Assembly: GCA_964608315.1 (NCBI GenBank)
Contig: CAZSNF010000019.1
Span: 1 to 64,000, forward strand
Length of the DNA stretch: 64,000 nt
Direction of reading: 5' to 3'
From: VXPQ01 sp964608315
Lineage (GTDB): Bacteria > Bacteroidota > Rhodothermia > Rhodothermales > VXPQ01
The notes under the pieces were generated by a model. It saw nothing but the letters and a program-made list of their open reading frames with translations, was not told the DNA's origin and did no database searches. The first letter of the stretch is position 1. Each line of letters begins with the position of its first letter. A program made the position numbers and the translations under genes. Shown here piece after piece: positions 46,401 through 54,787 of this stretch.

Positions 46401-48393
46401 CGAGCCCTTTACGCTGACCGTACAGTCGCCGTCGGGCGGAACCGTTTTCTATACGCTGGACGGCGTCGATCCCCGCATGCCCGGCGGAGACGTTTCCGGG
46501 TCGGCCATGGAATACGGCGATGCGGGGATAGCCCTCTCCGGGTACAACCGGGTGCTGGCGCGCGTCCGCTCGGACGACGGCGCATGGTCGGCTTTGGAGG
46601 AGGCCGAATACTTTGCAGGCATAGCCTCCCCCGGTTCTTCGCGACTCGTCATTTCGGAAATTCACTACAATCCGGCAGAGCCCACCGACGCGGAAATCGC
46701 GGCGGGATTCGACGACAACGACGATTTCGAATTCATCGAATTGCACAACCCTTCCAGCGCGCCGGTTGCGCTGGGCGGACTGGCGTTCACCGAAGGCGTC
46801 GGGTTCGCCTTCGGAGACGAGACGCTTGCGCCGGGCGCCCGGATCGTCGTGGTCGCCAGCGAGAACGCTTTTCGCATGCGCTACGGACCGGGAGCGAATG
46901 TGGCAGGCGGTTACGCCTCGGGAAGGCTCAACAACGGCGGCGAGGCCCTGACGCTCAGCAACGTGGCCGGAGAACGCCTGATTCACGTCGAATACGATGA
47001 CGGCGACGCCTGGCCGGCGAGAGCGGATGGCGGCGGCAGTTCGCTGACGCTGGATCCCGCTGCCGCCGACCGCATCGACCGCGCCGGAGCGTGGCGGGCC
47101 AGCATCGAATACGGCGGATCGCCGGGCGCATCGGGGCGCGCCTCCTTCCGCGAGGTGATCGTCAATGAATTGCTGGCGCACAGCGATCCCCCTCAGGTGG
47201 ACGCCATCGAACTGCACAACCCCACCAGTCGGTCGATCGACATCGGCGGGTGGCTTTTGAGCGACGGCGCGCCCCTGGACAAGTACCGCATCCCCGACGG
47301 AACGACCATTGAGGCCGGCGGATACGTCGTGTTCGACGAAAACGACTTCAATGCCCCCGGCGCCGAGAACGGCTTCGCCCTGAGCAGCGCATACGGCGAC
47401 GAGGTGCGCCTCGTCGCAGCGGACGCGAACGGAAACCCCGCCCTGTTCGCCGACGAGGTCGCCTTCGGAGCCACGCGCACCGGGGAAACGATCGGCCTGC
47501 CCCCGGAAGGAGGCGATTCCTTTGTGCCCCTGCAGGAACCCACGCTGGGCGGTCCGAACAGCGCGCCGAGACCGGCGCAGGTCGTGTTCCGGGAGATTAT
47601 GTATCATCCCCCCGGCAACAACCCGAATCTCGAATACGTAGCGCTCTACAACGCGGGCGACGCGACGGAAAACCTGACCGGATGGACCTTGCGGAAAGGC
47701 GTGGATTTTACGTTTCCGGACGGGCTGCAACTTGCGCCAGGGGATAGTCTCTTCGTGACCGCTTTCGATCCGGCCCTTGAAACCGAAAACGAAGCTACGT
47801 TCCGGCTGGCGTACGGCTGGGACGACGAGCGGCGCCTGGTCGGGGGCTGGGAAGGCCGCCTTGCGAACGAAGGAGAAACCCTCGAACTGAACCGCCCGGA
47901 CGATCCCCCGGCGGACGACCCGGCGTTCGTCCCGGAAATACTCGAAGAGCGAGTTGCGTGGACCGATACGGCCCCATGGCCGGAAAGCGCGGACGGCGGA
48001 GGAGCCGCCCTGTACCGGACAAACGTCGCCGGCCTCGGCAGCGACCCGGCCCATTGGGGGACGGCGATGCGGACCCTCGCCGTATACGAGCTCGAACGCC
48101 CGCCCGATCCTCCTGAGTTGTACGGCCGCGCGTTCGAGCTGTCGGCGGCGTACCCCAACCCCACGCAGGGAATGTCCCGCGCGCACCTGACGGTCGGCAG
48201 AACGCAACATGTCCGCGCCACGCTATACGACATGCTTGGACGCGAGGTGCGAAGCATCCTGAACGGCGCGGTGGCTTCCGAAACGATCGAAACGCTGGTC
48301 GTGGACGGCGGCGCCCTGGCAAGCGGCGTCTATATCCTGCGAATCCATGGCGAAGATTTCTCCGCCATGCGATCGTTCACGGTCGTGCGATAG
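43459..48393 (+). CDS. CotH/lamin-tail-domain giant secreted protein with T9SS domain
   Basis: A 1644-aa extracellular protein. Domain order from the ATG at 43459: signal region; lamin-tail domain (about 44-115, INEFMASNATTL, DWIELHNPTG); a beta domain; chitobiase-like C-terminal domain (about 390-465, SIVRYTLDNSDPS); CotH kinase-like domain (about 520-1000, with FDLRTAQNYSWSF, YCHLYLNGQYWGLFQTQE and WFAHDSEHSLF); a second chitobiase-like unit; three more lamin-tail domains; and a T9SS sorting domain (AYPNPTQG, YDMLGREVRS). CotH proteins are atypical kinases in spore coats, but in Bacteroidota the domain is common in large surface proteins, often beside polysaccharide genes. A role in adhesion or surface assembly is inferred. 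Confidence 0.88.
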   Translation: MSGFPKNLSMRRRARRIFRLARATQATLLPLAFGTAAAQDAAPVINEFMASNATTLYDEDGEASDWIELHNPTGQAIDLGGWALTDNEDQPDKWIFSGKTLNAGEYFVAFASGKDRQPSDGGVWNSVVRRGDLFRYFPGTEQPPANWNQPGFDASEWDEGASALGYEREAGGADIQTEVDIENLLSLYARIEFTVDNPDDVLQAVLHMDYDDGFVAYLNGQEIARSFMNSGVPSFDAPASGLHEAMIYQGGEPEPFAISNPQDLLRAGANVLAVQAHNANAASSDLTLIPFLSLRTETRPAAYRGPAPQITFASRSEFHTNFRLARAGEYLALVDPNGQPVSEFAPEYPEQRPDVSYGLIDGGYTWFDLPTPDGANVPGASDVLDPPTFSAAGAILQEPFSLYLFPETPGSIVRYTLDNSDPSEENGTPWTEPIYIDETTVVRAAAFMEGLEPSSSVTRTYIFPKDVILQSQGNMVKKGWPAYWGGNDVDMGMDPDVVKGQEDDVMAALTAAPSFSIVLPFDSLFGGARGIYSNALNYGREWERPASIELIYPPDFPPETGPDARHGDRDGFAVNAGVRIRGGWSRNDENPKHAFRLYFRGEYGPSTLSYALFGDEGVDEFDKFDLRTAQNYSWSFNGSPANTMLRDVFSRDTQRDMGVPYTRSRYCHLYLNGQYWGLFQTQERADHWHGASYLGGNPDDYDVVKSAGLDGGYTVEVTAGVFDDWRFLYDEANRLAALPTEEERDALYMKLQGLNPDGSRNPDYPALLDADNLIQYMLVIFWTGNTDAPINPFNVTNNFFGIRERGGERGFSWFAHDSEHSLFTSSFFGDGHNRTGPFPAGNQFQFSNPQWLHQQLMGSNEYRLRFADLAQRHLSGNGTLTAAEAITRWTSRADEVSPIILAESARWGDSKREPAFTPADWLREVTSVQNGFLPARTPVILKQLEKTYRYEFGQPHNALVEAPLYPAVDAPAFSHLEGESPEPFTLTVQSPSGGTVFYTLDGVDPRMPGGDVSGSAMEYGDAGIALSGYNRVLARVRSDDGAWSALEEAEYFAGIASPGSSRLVISEIHYNPAEPTDAEIAAGFDDNDDFEFIELHNPSSAPVALGGLAFTEGVGFAFGDETLAPGARIVVVASENAFRMRYGPGANVAGGYASGRLNNGGEALTLSNVAGERLIHVEYDDGDAWPARADGGGSSLTLDPAAADRIDRAGAWRASIEYGGSPGASGRASFREVIVNELLAHSDPPQVDAIELHNPTSRSIDIGGWLLSDGAPLDKYRIPDGTTIEAGGYVVFDENDFNAPGAENGFALSSAYGDEVRLVAADANGNPALFADEVAFGATRTGETIGLPPEGGDSFVPLQEPTLGGPNSAPRPAQVVFREIMYHPPGNNPNLEYVALYNAGDATENLTGWTLRKGVDFTFPDGLQLAPGDSLFVTAFDPALETENEATFRLAYGWDDERRLVGGWEGRLANEGETLELNRPDDPPADDPAFVPEILEERVAWTDTAPWPESADGGGAALYRTNVAGLGSDPAHWGTAMRTLAVYELERPPDPPELYGRAFELSAAYPNPTQGMSRAHLTVGRTQHVRATLYDMLGREVRSILNGAVASETIETLVVDGGALASGVYILRIHGEDFSAMRSFTVVR

Positions 48394-48425
48394 AAGGGCA
48401 ATGCGGTCCGGGAAACCAACCCGGA

Positions 48426-49193
48426 TCAGGAGTGCTCCTTCACGTAGATATTACGGAATTGCACGAGGGCGGGCGGGCTGACCCATTCCCCCGCGTCGTT
48501 CTTGTGGCCATGGTGCTGCAATCCGATGGGGCCGCAGTCGGGGATTTCGTTCAGGTGAATGCGGTCGATGACGAGTTGGCCATTGATCCAGATGGTCATG
48601 AACTTGCCCCGAACGACGATCTTGGAAGTATTCCATTCCCCGATCGCATTGTCCGCATTGACGAGCGGCAAGGCGGCCCGGCGAACTTCCGGTAACTGGT
48701 TCCGATCCATTCGGTAGCCATAGACTTCTCCAGAGCCGTACGGCCAGTTCCAGATGTTGTGCTGGGCCTTGCCGTGGCCCCGCGGAAGAATGCCCGAATC
48801 GGAATCGGGCACGGACATCACCATGGACTTGCCGTCCTGATCCATCTTGTGCGTGCCGTCGGCAAGGATGATCGGTACGCGGGGATTCGTGTACGGCTCG
48901 ACGGTGGTGATGCGCCAGTCGATCTTGAGCGTGTAATCGCAGTAATCCTTTTCGGTCCAGAGGCTCTTGTCCCCTTCGGCCTCGCTTTCTGCGTCATAGT
49001 CGATCACGCCGTCGATCACCTTCCAGTGGCCGCCGTCGCCTTCGGGAATAACCCAGCCGTCGAGGTTTTCCCCGTTGAATATGGACGCGTAGCCCTCGGG
49101 GGCTTCCATCTGGGCATGGGCCGTCCGGGGCGCGGCCCACAATGCGAGCAACAAAATCATGCAGAGTGAAAGTGTAGTGCGTGTCGATTTCAT
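48426..49193 (-). CDS. Secreted DUF1080 (3-keto-disaccharide hydrolase-type) protein
   Basis: A 255-aa periplasmic protein with signal peptide (LCMILLLALWAAPRTAHA) and the concanavalin-like DUF1080 fold: GYASIFNGENLDGWVIP, GHWKVIDGVIDY, YTLKIDWRI, SDSGILPRGHGKAQ, GEWNTSKIVVRGKFMTIWINGQ and GPIGLQHHGH. Family members cleave 3-keto-glycosides. That fits the MocA-type oxidoreductase and MFS transporter on the same strand upstream, which together would make, import and split oxidised sugars. Confidence 0.9.
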   Translation of the reverse strand: MKSTRTTLSLCMILLLALWAAPRTAHAQMEAPEGYASIFNGENLDGWVIPEGDGGHWKVIDGVIDYDAESEAEGDKSLWTEKDYCDYTLKIDWRITTVEPYTNPRVPIILADGTHKMDQDGKSMVMSVPDSDSGILPRGHGKAQHNIWNWPYGSGEVYGYRMDRNQLPEVRRAALPLVNADNAIGEWNTSKIVVRGKFMTIWINGQLVIDRIHLNEIPDCGPIGLQHHGHKNDAGEWVSPPALVQFRNIYVKEHS

Positions 49194-49330
49194 GGCGTCG
49201 GGGGTATGATGAAAAATGATTTGTTTCAGGATTATCGCAGAACCGCGCCGGAGCGCCCCCGGCTTTCCCGGCGGCGCTCCGACCGTTCATTGCAATGGAT
49301 GGATGTATACGCGTCGCGCAGAAAACCAAG

Positions 49331-49377
49331 GCTAAAGGATACGCTGATTGAATCTGCTTCGATCAGCGTATGCTAAA
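49331..49377. mobile_element. 35-base MITE-1 end forming a hairpin at the MFS gene's stop
   Basis: 49337-49371 holds a family-1 end (GGATACGCTGATT then TCTGCTTCGATCAGCG) folded as a 10-bp stem (49339-49348 with 49362-49371). It is flanked by GCTAAA on both sides (49331-49336, 49372-49377). It lies directly beyond the transporter's stop codon and may act as its terminator. Confidence 0.6.
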
Positions 49378-50767
49378 CTTCAGACGATCCTTCCAGCCCG
49401 CCGGTCTCTTCCTCCATCTTCAGTTCGATGGCCTTGTACCCGCCCTTCGAGCGGAAGTACAGGATCAGGAGTATGTAGCACACGAACATGAAGGCCGGAA
49501 GCCACGCCACGGTCCGCAGCGCGGATTGGCTCGAGGCCGATTGCACGGCCACGACACGATCCTGATCTTCCTGGGACAGTAGCGCCACTGCATCGTCGTT
49601 GAGGGTACGCGCGTCCAGCAGACCGGAACCTTCCGGTTCAAGCACCTGATCGACCAGTTCAGGCGCCGTAGCATGGAGCTCGTTATCTATAAACTGATCC
49701 TGGATAGAGCCAAGAACCGGATTCCCCAGCAACCCCGCCGCAAGCATGCCGACGCCGGCGATCGTATTGATCGTCATGGCGCCGCCATGCGGGAACCGCT
49801 CGGAAACCACGCCCAGCGTCGTCGGCCAGAAGAAGGTCTTTCCAAGACCATAGCAGGTAGCGGCAAGAAATACCGCAAGCATTGCCGACCCCGCCTCCGA
49901 AAGCAGGACGAGCCCTACGCAGGCGATCGCGGCGCTGCACGCGAGGAGACCCAGCGGATTGATCCGATGCACGATCGGCCCGGCGAAAAACCGCAGGACG
50001 AACATGATGGCCGAAGTATACACCAGGACCCAGAGCGGATGCACCGGGGTGTTACTCAGCACGCTCTCCATCAGCGCTGTAATCCAGCTGTCCGTACCCA
50101 ATTCGGTAATGGCCAGCGGAACCATGATAACCAGCAGGATAAGAAACAGGGGATGGTACATGGTCTTGAGCATGCCCCCATACCCGACGCCCGCGGCCAC
50201 GCGCTCCTGCACCGGCCAGGTCTCCCGAACCAGCATCCAGCCGTAGACCAGCGTGGGGAGAATCACGAAGGCCACCTGCCAGCGCCAGCCGATATCGCCG
50301 ACCGCGATAAGCAGGACGCCGCCCAGCACAAGGCCGCCCGGCCACCCCGCATGCAGTATGTTCAGGTGGTGCGTCTTGGACTCGGGATACAAGGTGGCCA
50401 CCGCCGGATTGATGACGGCCTCCACGATACCGTTCGCCAGCGCCAGGATGAACGTGCCGATGTAGAGCACCCAGAACGGGTCGCCTATATGTCCGGCGCA
50501 TATCGTCACGAGCGCAGAGAGAAGGTGCCCCGCGCACGCGATGCGGATCGACGTATGGTATCCGATCTTGTCGATGATCAGACTGAACAGAATGATCGTA
50601 ATGGGGAAACCCAGCAAGCCTGCCCCGGCAATCCATCCTATCTGTTCCTGGCTCAGATTGAACTCATCGCCCCATGTACCAAGAAGACCAGCTCGAATAA
50701 CGAAGCCGAAAGACGTAGCGACCAGCGCTATAATGCTTCCTACAAAAAGACGGTTTTTATTGACCAT
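49373..50767 (-). CDS. MFS transporter, probably for a sugar
   Basis: A 464-aa 12-helix transporter of the major facilitator superfamily: GFVIRAGLLGTWGDEFNLS, GFPITIILFSLIIDKIGY (loop 2-3 pattern), FILALANGIVEAVINPAVATLYP, HAGWPGGLVLGG, and the second half with GKTFFWPTTLGVVSERFPHGGA. A roughly 60-residue soluble loop before the last helix is extra. It sits 31 bases after the MocA-type gene and upstream of DUF1080, consistent with uptake of the same compound. Confidence 0.87.
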   Translation of the reverse strand: MVNKNRLFVGSIIALVATSFGFVIRAGLLGTWGDEFNLSQEQIGWIAGAGLLGFPITIILFSLIIDKIGYHTSIRIACAGHLLSALVTICAGHIGDPFWVLYIGTFILALANGIVEAVINPAVATLYPESKTHHLNILHAGWPGGLVLGGVLLIAVGDIGWRWQVAFVILPTLVYGWMLVRETWPVQERVAAGVGYGGMLKTMYHPLFLILLVIMVPLAITELGTDSWITALMESVLSNTPVHPLWVLVYTSAIMFVLRFFAGPIVHRINPLGLLACSAAIACVGLVLLSEAGSAMLAVFLAATCYGLGKTFFWPTTLGVVSERFPHGGAMTINTIAGVGMLAAGLLGNPVLGSIQDQFIDNELHATAPELVDQVLEPEGSGLLDARTLNDDAVALLSQEDQDRVVAVQSASSQSALRTVAWLPAFMFVCYILLILYFRSKGGYKAIELKMEEETGGLEGSSEV

Positions 50768-50798
50768 GATCGCGTTACGGAATAAATGAACGGGAAAT

Positions 50799-51914
50799 TC
50801 AGGAAACCTCGGGGATATCGATGCGCCGCCCGCCCTGCATCGCCGATTCGTGGGCGCAAATGCCCGTCATCGTCCAGTTGGCTGCAGGGGCCGCATCGGA
50901 GACCGACTGGCGGTCTTCCAGAATCGCCCGAAGAAATTCGTGTACCATATGGGGGTGCGACCCGCCGTGTCCGCCGCCCTGAATGAACGAGGTGTGCTCA
51001 TGCTCGTCATCGTAGACGCCGCCGGTGGTAAAGGGCGCGATCTCGTCAGGGAGCAGGTGGGCGTAGTCGGGAACCTCGATGCGCTCGGCGTCTTCGTAGC
51101 CGGAGTATACCACGGGCCCGTCGCCGATCGTCTGTTCCCACTCGAACGAGCTTTCCGTGCCGTACACATCGAAGCTCTCCCGGTACTGCCGAATGGTGTT
51201 GAAGAGGGACCGGGTCACCTCGCAGGACAGGTCCGAATCCACCATCGACACCAGCGCGGATTCGACGGCGAACGGGGAACCGTAGGGTTCGACGTAATCT
51301 TCCTGGATGCGCCCGGAGCCGAAACACACGACGGATTCGGCGCGAGCCCCGGCAAGCAGCAGCAGCGGACTGACCGCGTGCGTAGCGTAGTGCATGGGCG
51401 GAAATCCGTACCAGTAGGCGGGCCATCCGGGCAAGCCCATGTTCTGCTGATGCGAGCCGCGCAAAAACTGTATTTTCCCCAGGCGCCCCGATTCGAGCAG
51501 TTCGAGGGCATACAGGAATTCCCGGGTGTAGATGGCCGTTTCCATCATCATATATACCTTGCCGCTTTGGCGGCGGGCCTCCGCGATCCGGAGGCATTCT
51601 TCCACGGTCGTCGCCATAGGCACGGTGCAGGCCGTATGCTTGCCTGCCTCCAGCGCAGCCAGGGACATGGGAGCATGGGCCGCAATCGGGGTGTTGATGT
51701 GAATGGCGTCCACCTCAGGTTCCGCAAGAAGCGCTTTCAGGTCCGTATAGCGCCGCTCCACGCCAAATTGATCTCCAATCTCGTTCAGCCCCTTTTCGTC
51801 TCGCTTGCAAATCGCCCAGAGTTCGGCGTCGGGATGGCGTTGGTATATCGGGATGAACTCGGCCCCGAAACCCAGTCCGACGACCGCAACGTTGACCTTG
51901 GTCTTTTTCGACAT
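50799..51914 (-). CDS. Gfo/Idh/MocA family oxidoreductase
   Basis: A 371-aa NAD(P)-dependent sugar or inositol-type dehydrogenase. The Rossmann domain shows VNVAVVGLGFGAEFIPIY (residues 6-23), the AICKRD loop and VDAIHINTPIAAHAPMSLAALEAGKHTACTVPM, with the family's EKP-like stretch altered to TVPM. The C-terminal domain has GSHQQNMG, PPMHYATHAVSPLLLLAG (His near the active site) and a terminal HEFLRAILEDR segment. The ATG at 51914 is used because upstream codons precede the fold. It is the first gene of the MocA-MFS-DUF1080 group; a MITE end lies 62 bases upstream. Confidence 0.9.
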   Translation of the reverse strand: MSKKTKVNVAVVGLGFGAEFIPIYQRHPDAELWAICKRDEKGLNEIGDQFGVERRYTDLKALLAEPEVDAIHINTPIAAHAPMSLAALEAGKHTACTVPMATTVEECLRIAEARRQSGKVYMMMETAIYTREFLYALELLESGRLGKIQFLRGSHQQNMGLPGWPAYWYGFPPMHYATHAVSPLLLLAGARAESVVCFGSGRIQEDYVEPYGSPFAVESALVSMVDSDLSCEVTRSLFNTIRQYRESFDVYGTESSFEWEQTIGDGPVVYSGYEDAERIEVPDYAHLLPDEIAPFTTGGVYDDEHEHTSFIQGGGHGGSHPHMVHEFLRAILEDRQSVSDAAPAANWTMTGICAHESAMQGGRRIDIPEVS

Positions 51915-51975
51915 AACGCTTGAACCGTACGGGTGACGTATCATCCATTCGGGCGAAAGCCCGGCAGGCAATATA

Positions 51976-52229
51976 GGAACCTCTGATTAATTCTGCAAAG
52001 TTCAGAGGCTGCGAGGGACGCGCTGGCAAGGAATAACGAAGCAATGCGGCAGGCCCCGCATAATGAGGAATGACACGGCCAGAGCGTTCCTCGCGGTCTC
52101 TCGAAGGGCGCTTCGCGTCCGCCATGCCCTGCATCCGTAGCGTATGCCGCTGATTTCAACGATGCCATTGCAATGTTCTGTACGCACGAACGCGAAGCAC
52201 TGATCGAAGCAGAATTAATCAGAGGTTCC
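51976..52229 (-). mobile_element. 254-bp MITE-like element (family 1), inverted copy
   Basis: Perfect inverted ends (GGAACCTCTGATTAATTCTGC at 51976-51996 against 52209-52229, extending one base outward each side), flanked by TATA on the left and TGTA on the right, a possible imperfect 4-bp target duplication. The interior matches 39605-39859 reversed. Non-coding. It separates the divergent MocA and cupredoxin genes. Confidence 0.82.
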
Positions 52230-52278
52230 TGTAATCATCTTTGCAAATATATTGCATTTTTCCTGAAATTATACCCCA

Positions 52279-53337
52279 ATGCGACGCGCCCCTTCGATCA
52301 TATTCCTTGCCTGCGTGGCGGCAGGCGCCCTCGCCCCGGGTTCGCCAGCCTTGCATTCCGCGCTCGCGCAGGAGGCCGGGGCGGCAGATCGGGAATATGT
52401 TCTCGAAACCCACATCCTCGGCTATCGGGGCGTGGGCGGCGATATCGACGGAGTCCGCAACCCCGTTCTGCGGGCCAGGCAAGGCGAAACCGTACGGATC
52501 GTTCTGGTGAATGTGGAGCCGCTGGCGCACGATCTGGCGCTCGAAACCCTGCAAGCGCAGACGAAAATAATCCTTGACGTCGGCGAACGGACCGATCTTC
52601 TGTTCGCTGCCGAGGCGAACGACGTCTATTACTGTACGATTCCGGGGCACCGGGCCGCCGGCATGGAAGGGCGGTTCGAAATTATAAGGGAAACGGAAGG
52701 CGTCGCCGGAACGGCGTCGGACGCAGGCGACGGGGCCGCAGCGCGGACGCCGCTCCTGAATGAGTTGCCCCCTCCGGGAAGCATTCCCCTGCCCCCCCTG
52801 AAACCACCGCCCCACGCAGGCTTGCAGGCAACCGGCAACCCGGCAAGCACGAACCTGACAGGGCTTCTGGAACACCGCAACGAGCACATCCGGGCAAGAG
52901 CCGTACAACTGCTTGCGGAGAGCGGGAATGTCCCGGAAAATGTCCTGAACGCTTTTGCGCGCGCGGCGCGCGAGGACTCTTCTTTGCTGGTGAGGATGTA
53001 TCTTGCAGAAGCAACGCGGCGCATCGAACCCGAACGCCGCTGGGACATCCTCGAGGGACTGCACGCCCATGCGGCAGACGCCGCCGACCATACGCTGCCG
53101 ATCCTGATCTGGCGCGCCACCGACGCCGCCCTGTCCGCGGATGCGGATCGGGCGCTGACGCTGGCGCTAAATTCCAAATGGCCCCATGCCTTATCCTATA
53201 CGGTGCAACGCATCGCCGAAGAAGGATCGCAGGATGCGCTGCGCGCGCTTACCGGACGCCTGACGCAGGCAACCGCCGACCAGCGAACCATCCTCCTGAA
53301 CGGCATCCACCAAATCGTCCAGCCAACAGATCCATGA
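52279..53337 (+). CDS. Cupredoxin fused to HEAT-type repeats, secreted
   Basis: A 352-aa secreted protein with signal peptide (SIIFLACVAAGALAPG). Residues 38-137 form a plastocyanin/azurin-like domain with all four type-1 copper ligands readable: His84 in PLAHDLAL, Cys119, His124 and Met129 in YYCTIPGHRAAGM. After a Pro-rich linker (about 160-185), the C-terminal 165 residues are alpha-helical repeats clearly related to the end of the dehydrogenase-like protein at 54788-57400 (TGLLEHRNEHIRARAVQLLAE against TGLLDHENEHVRAWAIHLLAE). It is probably the electron acceptor of that enzyme, docking through matched HEAT ends. It overlaps the next gene by ATGA. Confidence 0.82.
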   Translation: MRRAPSIIFLACVAAGALAPGSPALHSALAQEAGAADREYVLETHILGYRGVGGDIDGVRNPVLRARQGETVRIVLVNVEPLAHDLALETLQAQTKIILDVGERTDLLFAAEANDVYYCTIPGHRAAGMEGRFEIIRETEGVAGTASDAGDGAAARTPLLNELPPPGSIPLPPLKPPPHAGLQATGNPASTNLTGLLEHRNEHIRARAVQLLAESGNVPENVLNAFARAAREDSSLLVRMYLAEATRRIEPERRWDILEGLHAHAADAADHTLPILIWRATDAALSADADRALTLALNSKWPHALSYTVQRIAEEGSQDALRALTGRLTQATADQRTILLNGIHQIVQPTDP

Positions 53338-54548
53338 CGAAACTCCTCTTTACCCGGACCCTGTACGCCGCCTTCGGCATGGCGCTCTTGCTCTGTACGG
53401 CGAACGCCGCCACGGGACAGGCCGCCTTCGACAAAATGCACCTCACCGAGGTGTTTCTTGCGGAAGGAGGCGCCATCGGAGACCTGAACGGGGACGGCGC
53501 GGCGGACCTGGTGGCGGGACCGTACTGGTACGCCGGCCCTTCGTTCGAGACGCGCCATGCGTTCTATAAACCCAAGCCATTCGGCATAAGGGGCTTTTCG
53601 TATTCGGACAATTTTATTGTCGACGTGCACGATTTCAACGACGACGGACGAAACGACATTCTCGTGATCGGATTTCCGGGGCAAGAGGCATTCTGGTACG
53701 AAAATCCCGGAGAGCCGGATAAAGAGGACGCCGGGTACTGGACGCGGCATCTCGCCCTCCCCGTCGTGGACAACGAATCTCCTCACATTCTGGACATCGA
53801 CGGAAACGGACATCCGGAGATCGTCGCCCATGTGGACGGGTATCTGGGCTACGCATCCTGCGATCCGGAGCGTCCGACCGAACCCTGGACGTTCCGGCAG
53901 GTCGCAGGTCCGTACGAAGAATTGTTTCGTTTCTCGCACGGGTTCGGGGTCGGGGACGTGAACGGCGACGGCCTCAACGACTTGCTTCTGTCGAACGGGT
54001 GGTGGGAAAATCCGGGATTCGATGCAGATACGCCCTGGGAACGCCATGAAGAAACATTCGCCCTCGGCGGCGCGCAAATGTACGCCTACGATGTGGACGG
54101 GGACGGGCTGAACGACGTGATCACGAGCCGCGACGCACACGGCTGGGGACTTTCATGGTTCCGCCAACTCCCGGAGGGCGGCTTCGAGAAACACATTATT
54201 CTCCGGGAGGATGCAGCGAACGAGCCGGGCAGGGCCCGGTTCTCCCAGTTGCACGCCGTGGCGCTGGTCGACATGGACCGGGACGGATTGAAGGATATCG
54301 TGACCGGAAAACGATTCCGGGCGCACGGCGAGGCCATGGACCCCGAACCGAACGCCCCGCCGGTGCTCTACTGGGTCCGGCTCACGCGGGCGGATAACGG
54401 GGATGTCGTCTGGATCCCCCATCTCATCGATGACGATTCGGGGGTCGGCGTCGCGCTCGCGGTGAAAGACGCGAACGGCGACGACTATCCGGACATTCTG
54501 GTCGTCAACAAGAAAGGCACGTATATCTTTCGTCAGAACGTCCAGTAA
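53334..54548 (+). CDS. Secreted FG-GAP/VCBS repeat protein
   Basis: A 404-aa secreted beta-propeller protein. After a signal peptide (YAAFGMALLLCTANAATGQ) there are about seven FG-GAP-like blades with calcium-type loops: IGDLNGDGAADLVAGPYW, VHDFNDDGRNDILVIGF, ILDIDGNGHPEIVAH, VGDVNGDGLNDLLLSN, AYDVDGDGLNDVITS, LVDMDRDGLKDIVTG and VKDANGDDYPDILVV. No catalytic residues are evident. Proteins of this type often accompany secreted sugar dehydrogenases. The start overlaps the cupredoxin gene's stop (ATGA at 53334). Confidence 0.87.
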   Translation: MTKLLFTRTLYAAFGMALLLCTANAATGQAAFDKMHLTEVFLAEGGAIGDLNGDGAADLVAGPYWYAGPSFETRHAFYKPKPFGIRGFSYSDNFIVDVHDFNDDGRNDILVIGFPGQEAFWYENPGEPDKEDAGYWTRHLALPVVDNESPHILDIDGNGHPEIVAHVDGYLGYASCDPERPTEPWTFRQVAGPYEELFRFSHGFGVGDVNGDGLNDLLLSNGWWENPGFDADTPWERHEETFALGGAQMYAYDVDGDGLNDVITSRDAHGWGLSWFRQLPEGGFEKHIILREDAANEPGRARFSQLHAVALVDMDRDGLKDIVTGKRFRAHGEAMDPEPNAPPVLYWVRLTRADNGDVVWIPHLIDDDSGVGVALAVKDANGDDYPDILVVNKKGTYIFRQNVQ

Positions 54549-54718
54549 ACAACCTGCCGGATGCGAAAATGCGAAAACGCCGGAGCATCCGCTCATCAGG
54601 GCCTGTGGTTGCGCCTTTGAGCGAAACATCGGGCCGCCAATACCCCTGCCTGCCCATCGTCTGCGTACCCTTATGTATTCGCGAAAAGGCGCACCACAGA
54701 CCCGTTCCACACTGGGCC

Positions 54719-54768
54719 AGTGCACCCCTCGCAAGCCTCTGAGCTTTGCGGACTTAATCAGAGCATCC
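54719..54768 (+). mobile_element. Right-hand fragment of a family-1 MITE
   Basis: The last 50 bases match the end of the 39605-39859 element (ACCCCTCGCAAGCCTCTGAG, CTTTGCGGACTTAATCAGAG, then CATCC). No matching left end is seen in 54549-54718. It ends 19 bases before the next start codon. Confidence 0.7.
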
Positions 54769-54787
54769 TTAAATAATTTAACCCGCC

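Noticed and set aside
44608..48210. 1200-aa minus-strand open frame
   Set aside because: Antisense to the CotH/lamin-tail protein; no recognisable motif.
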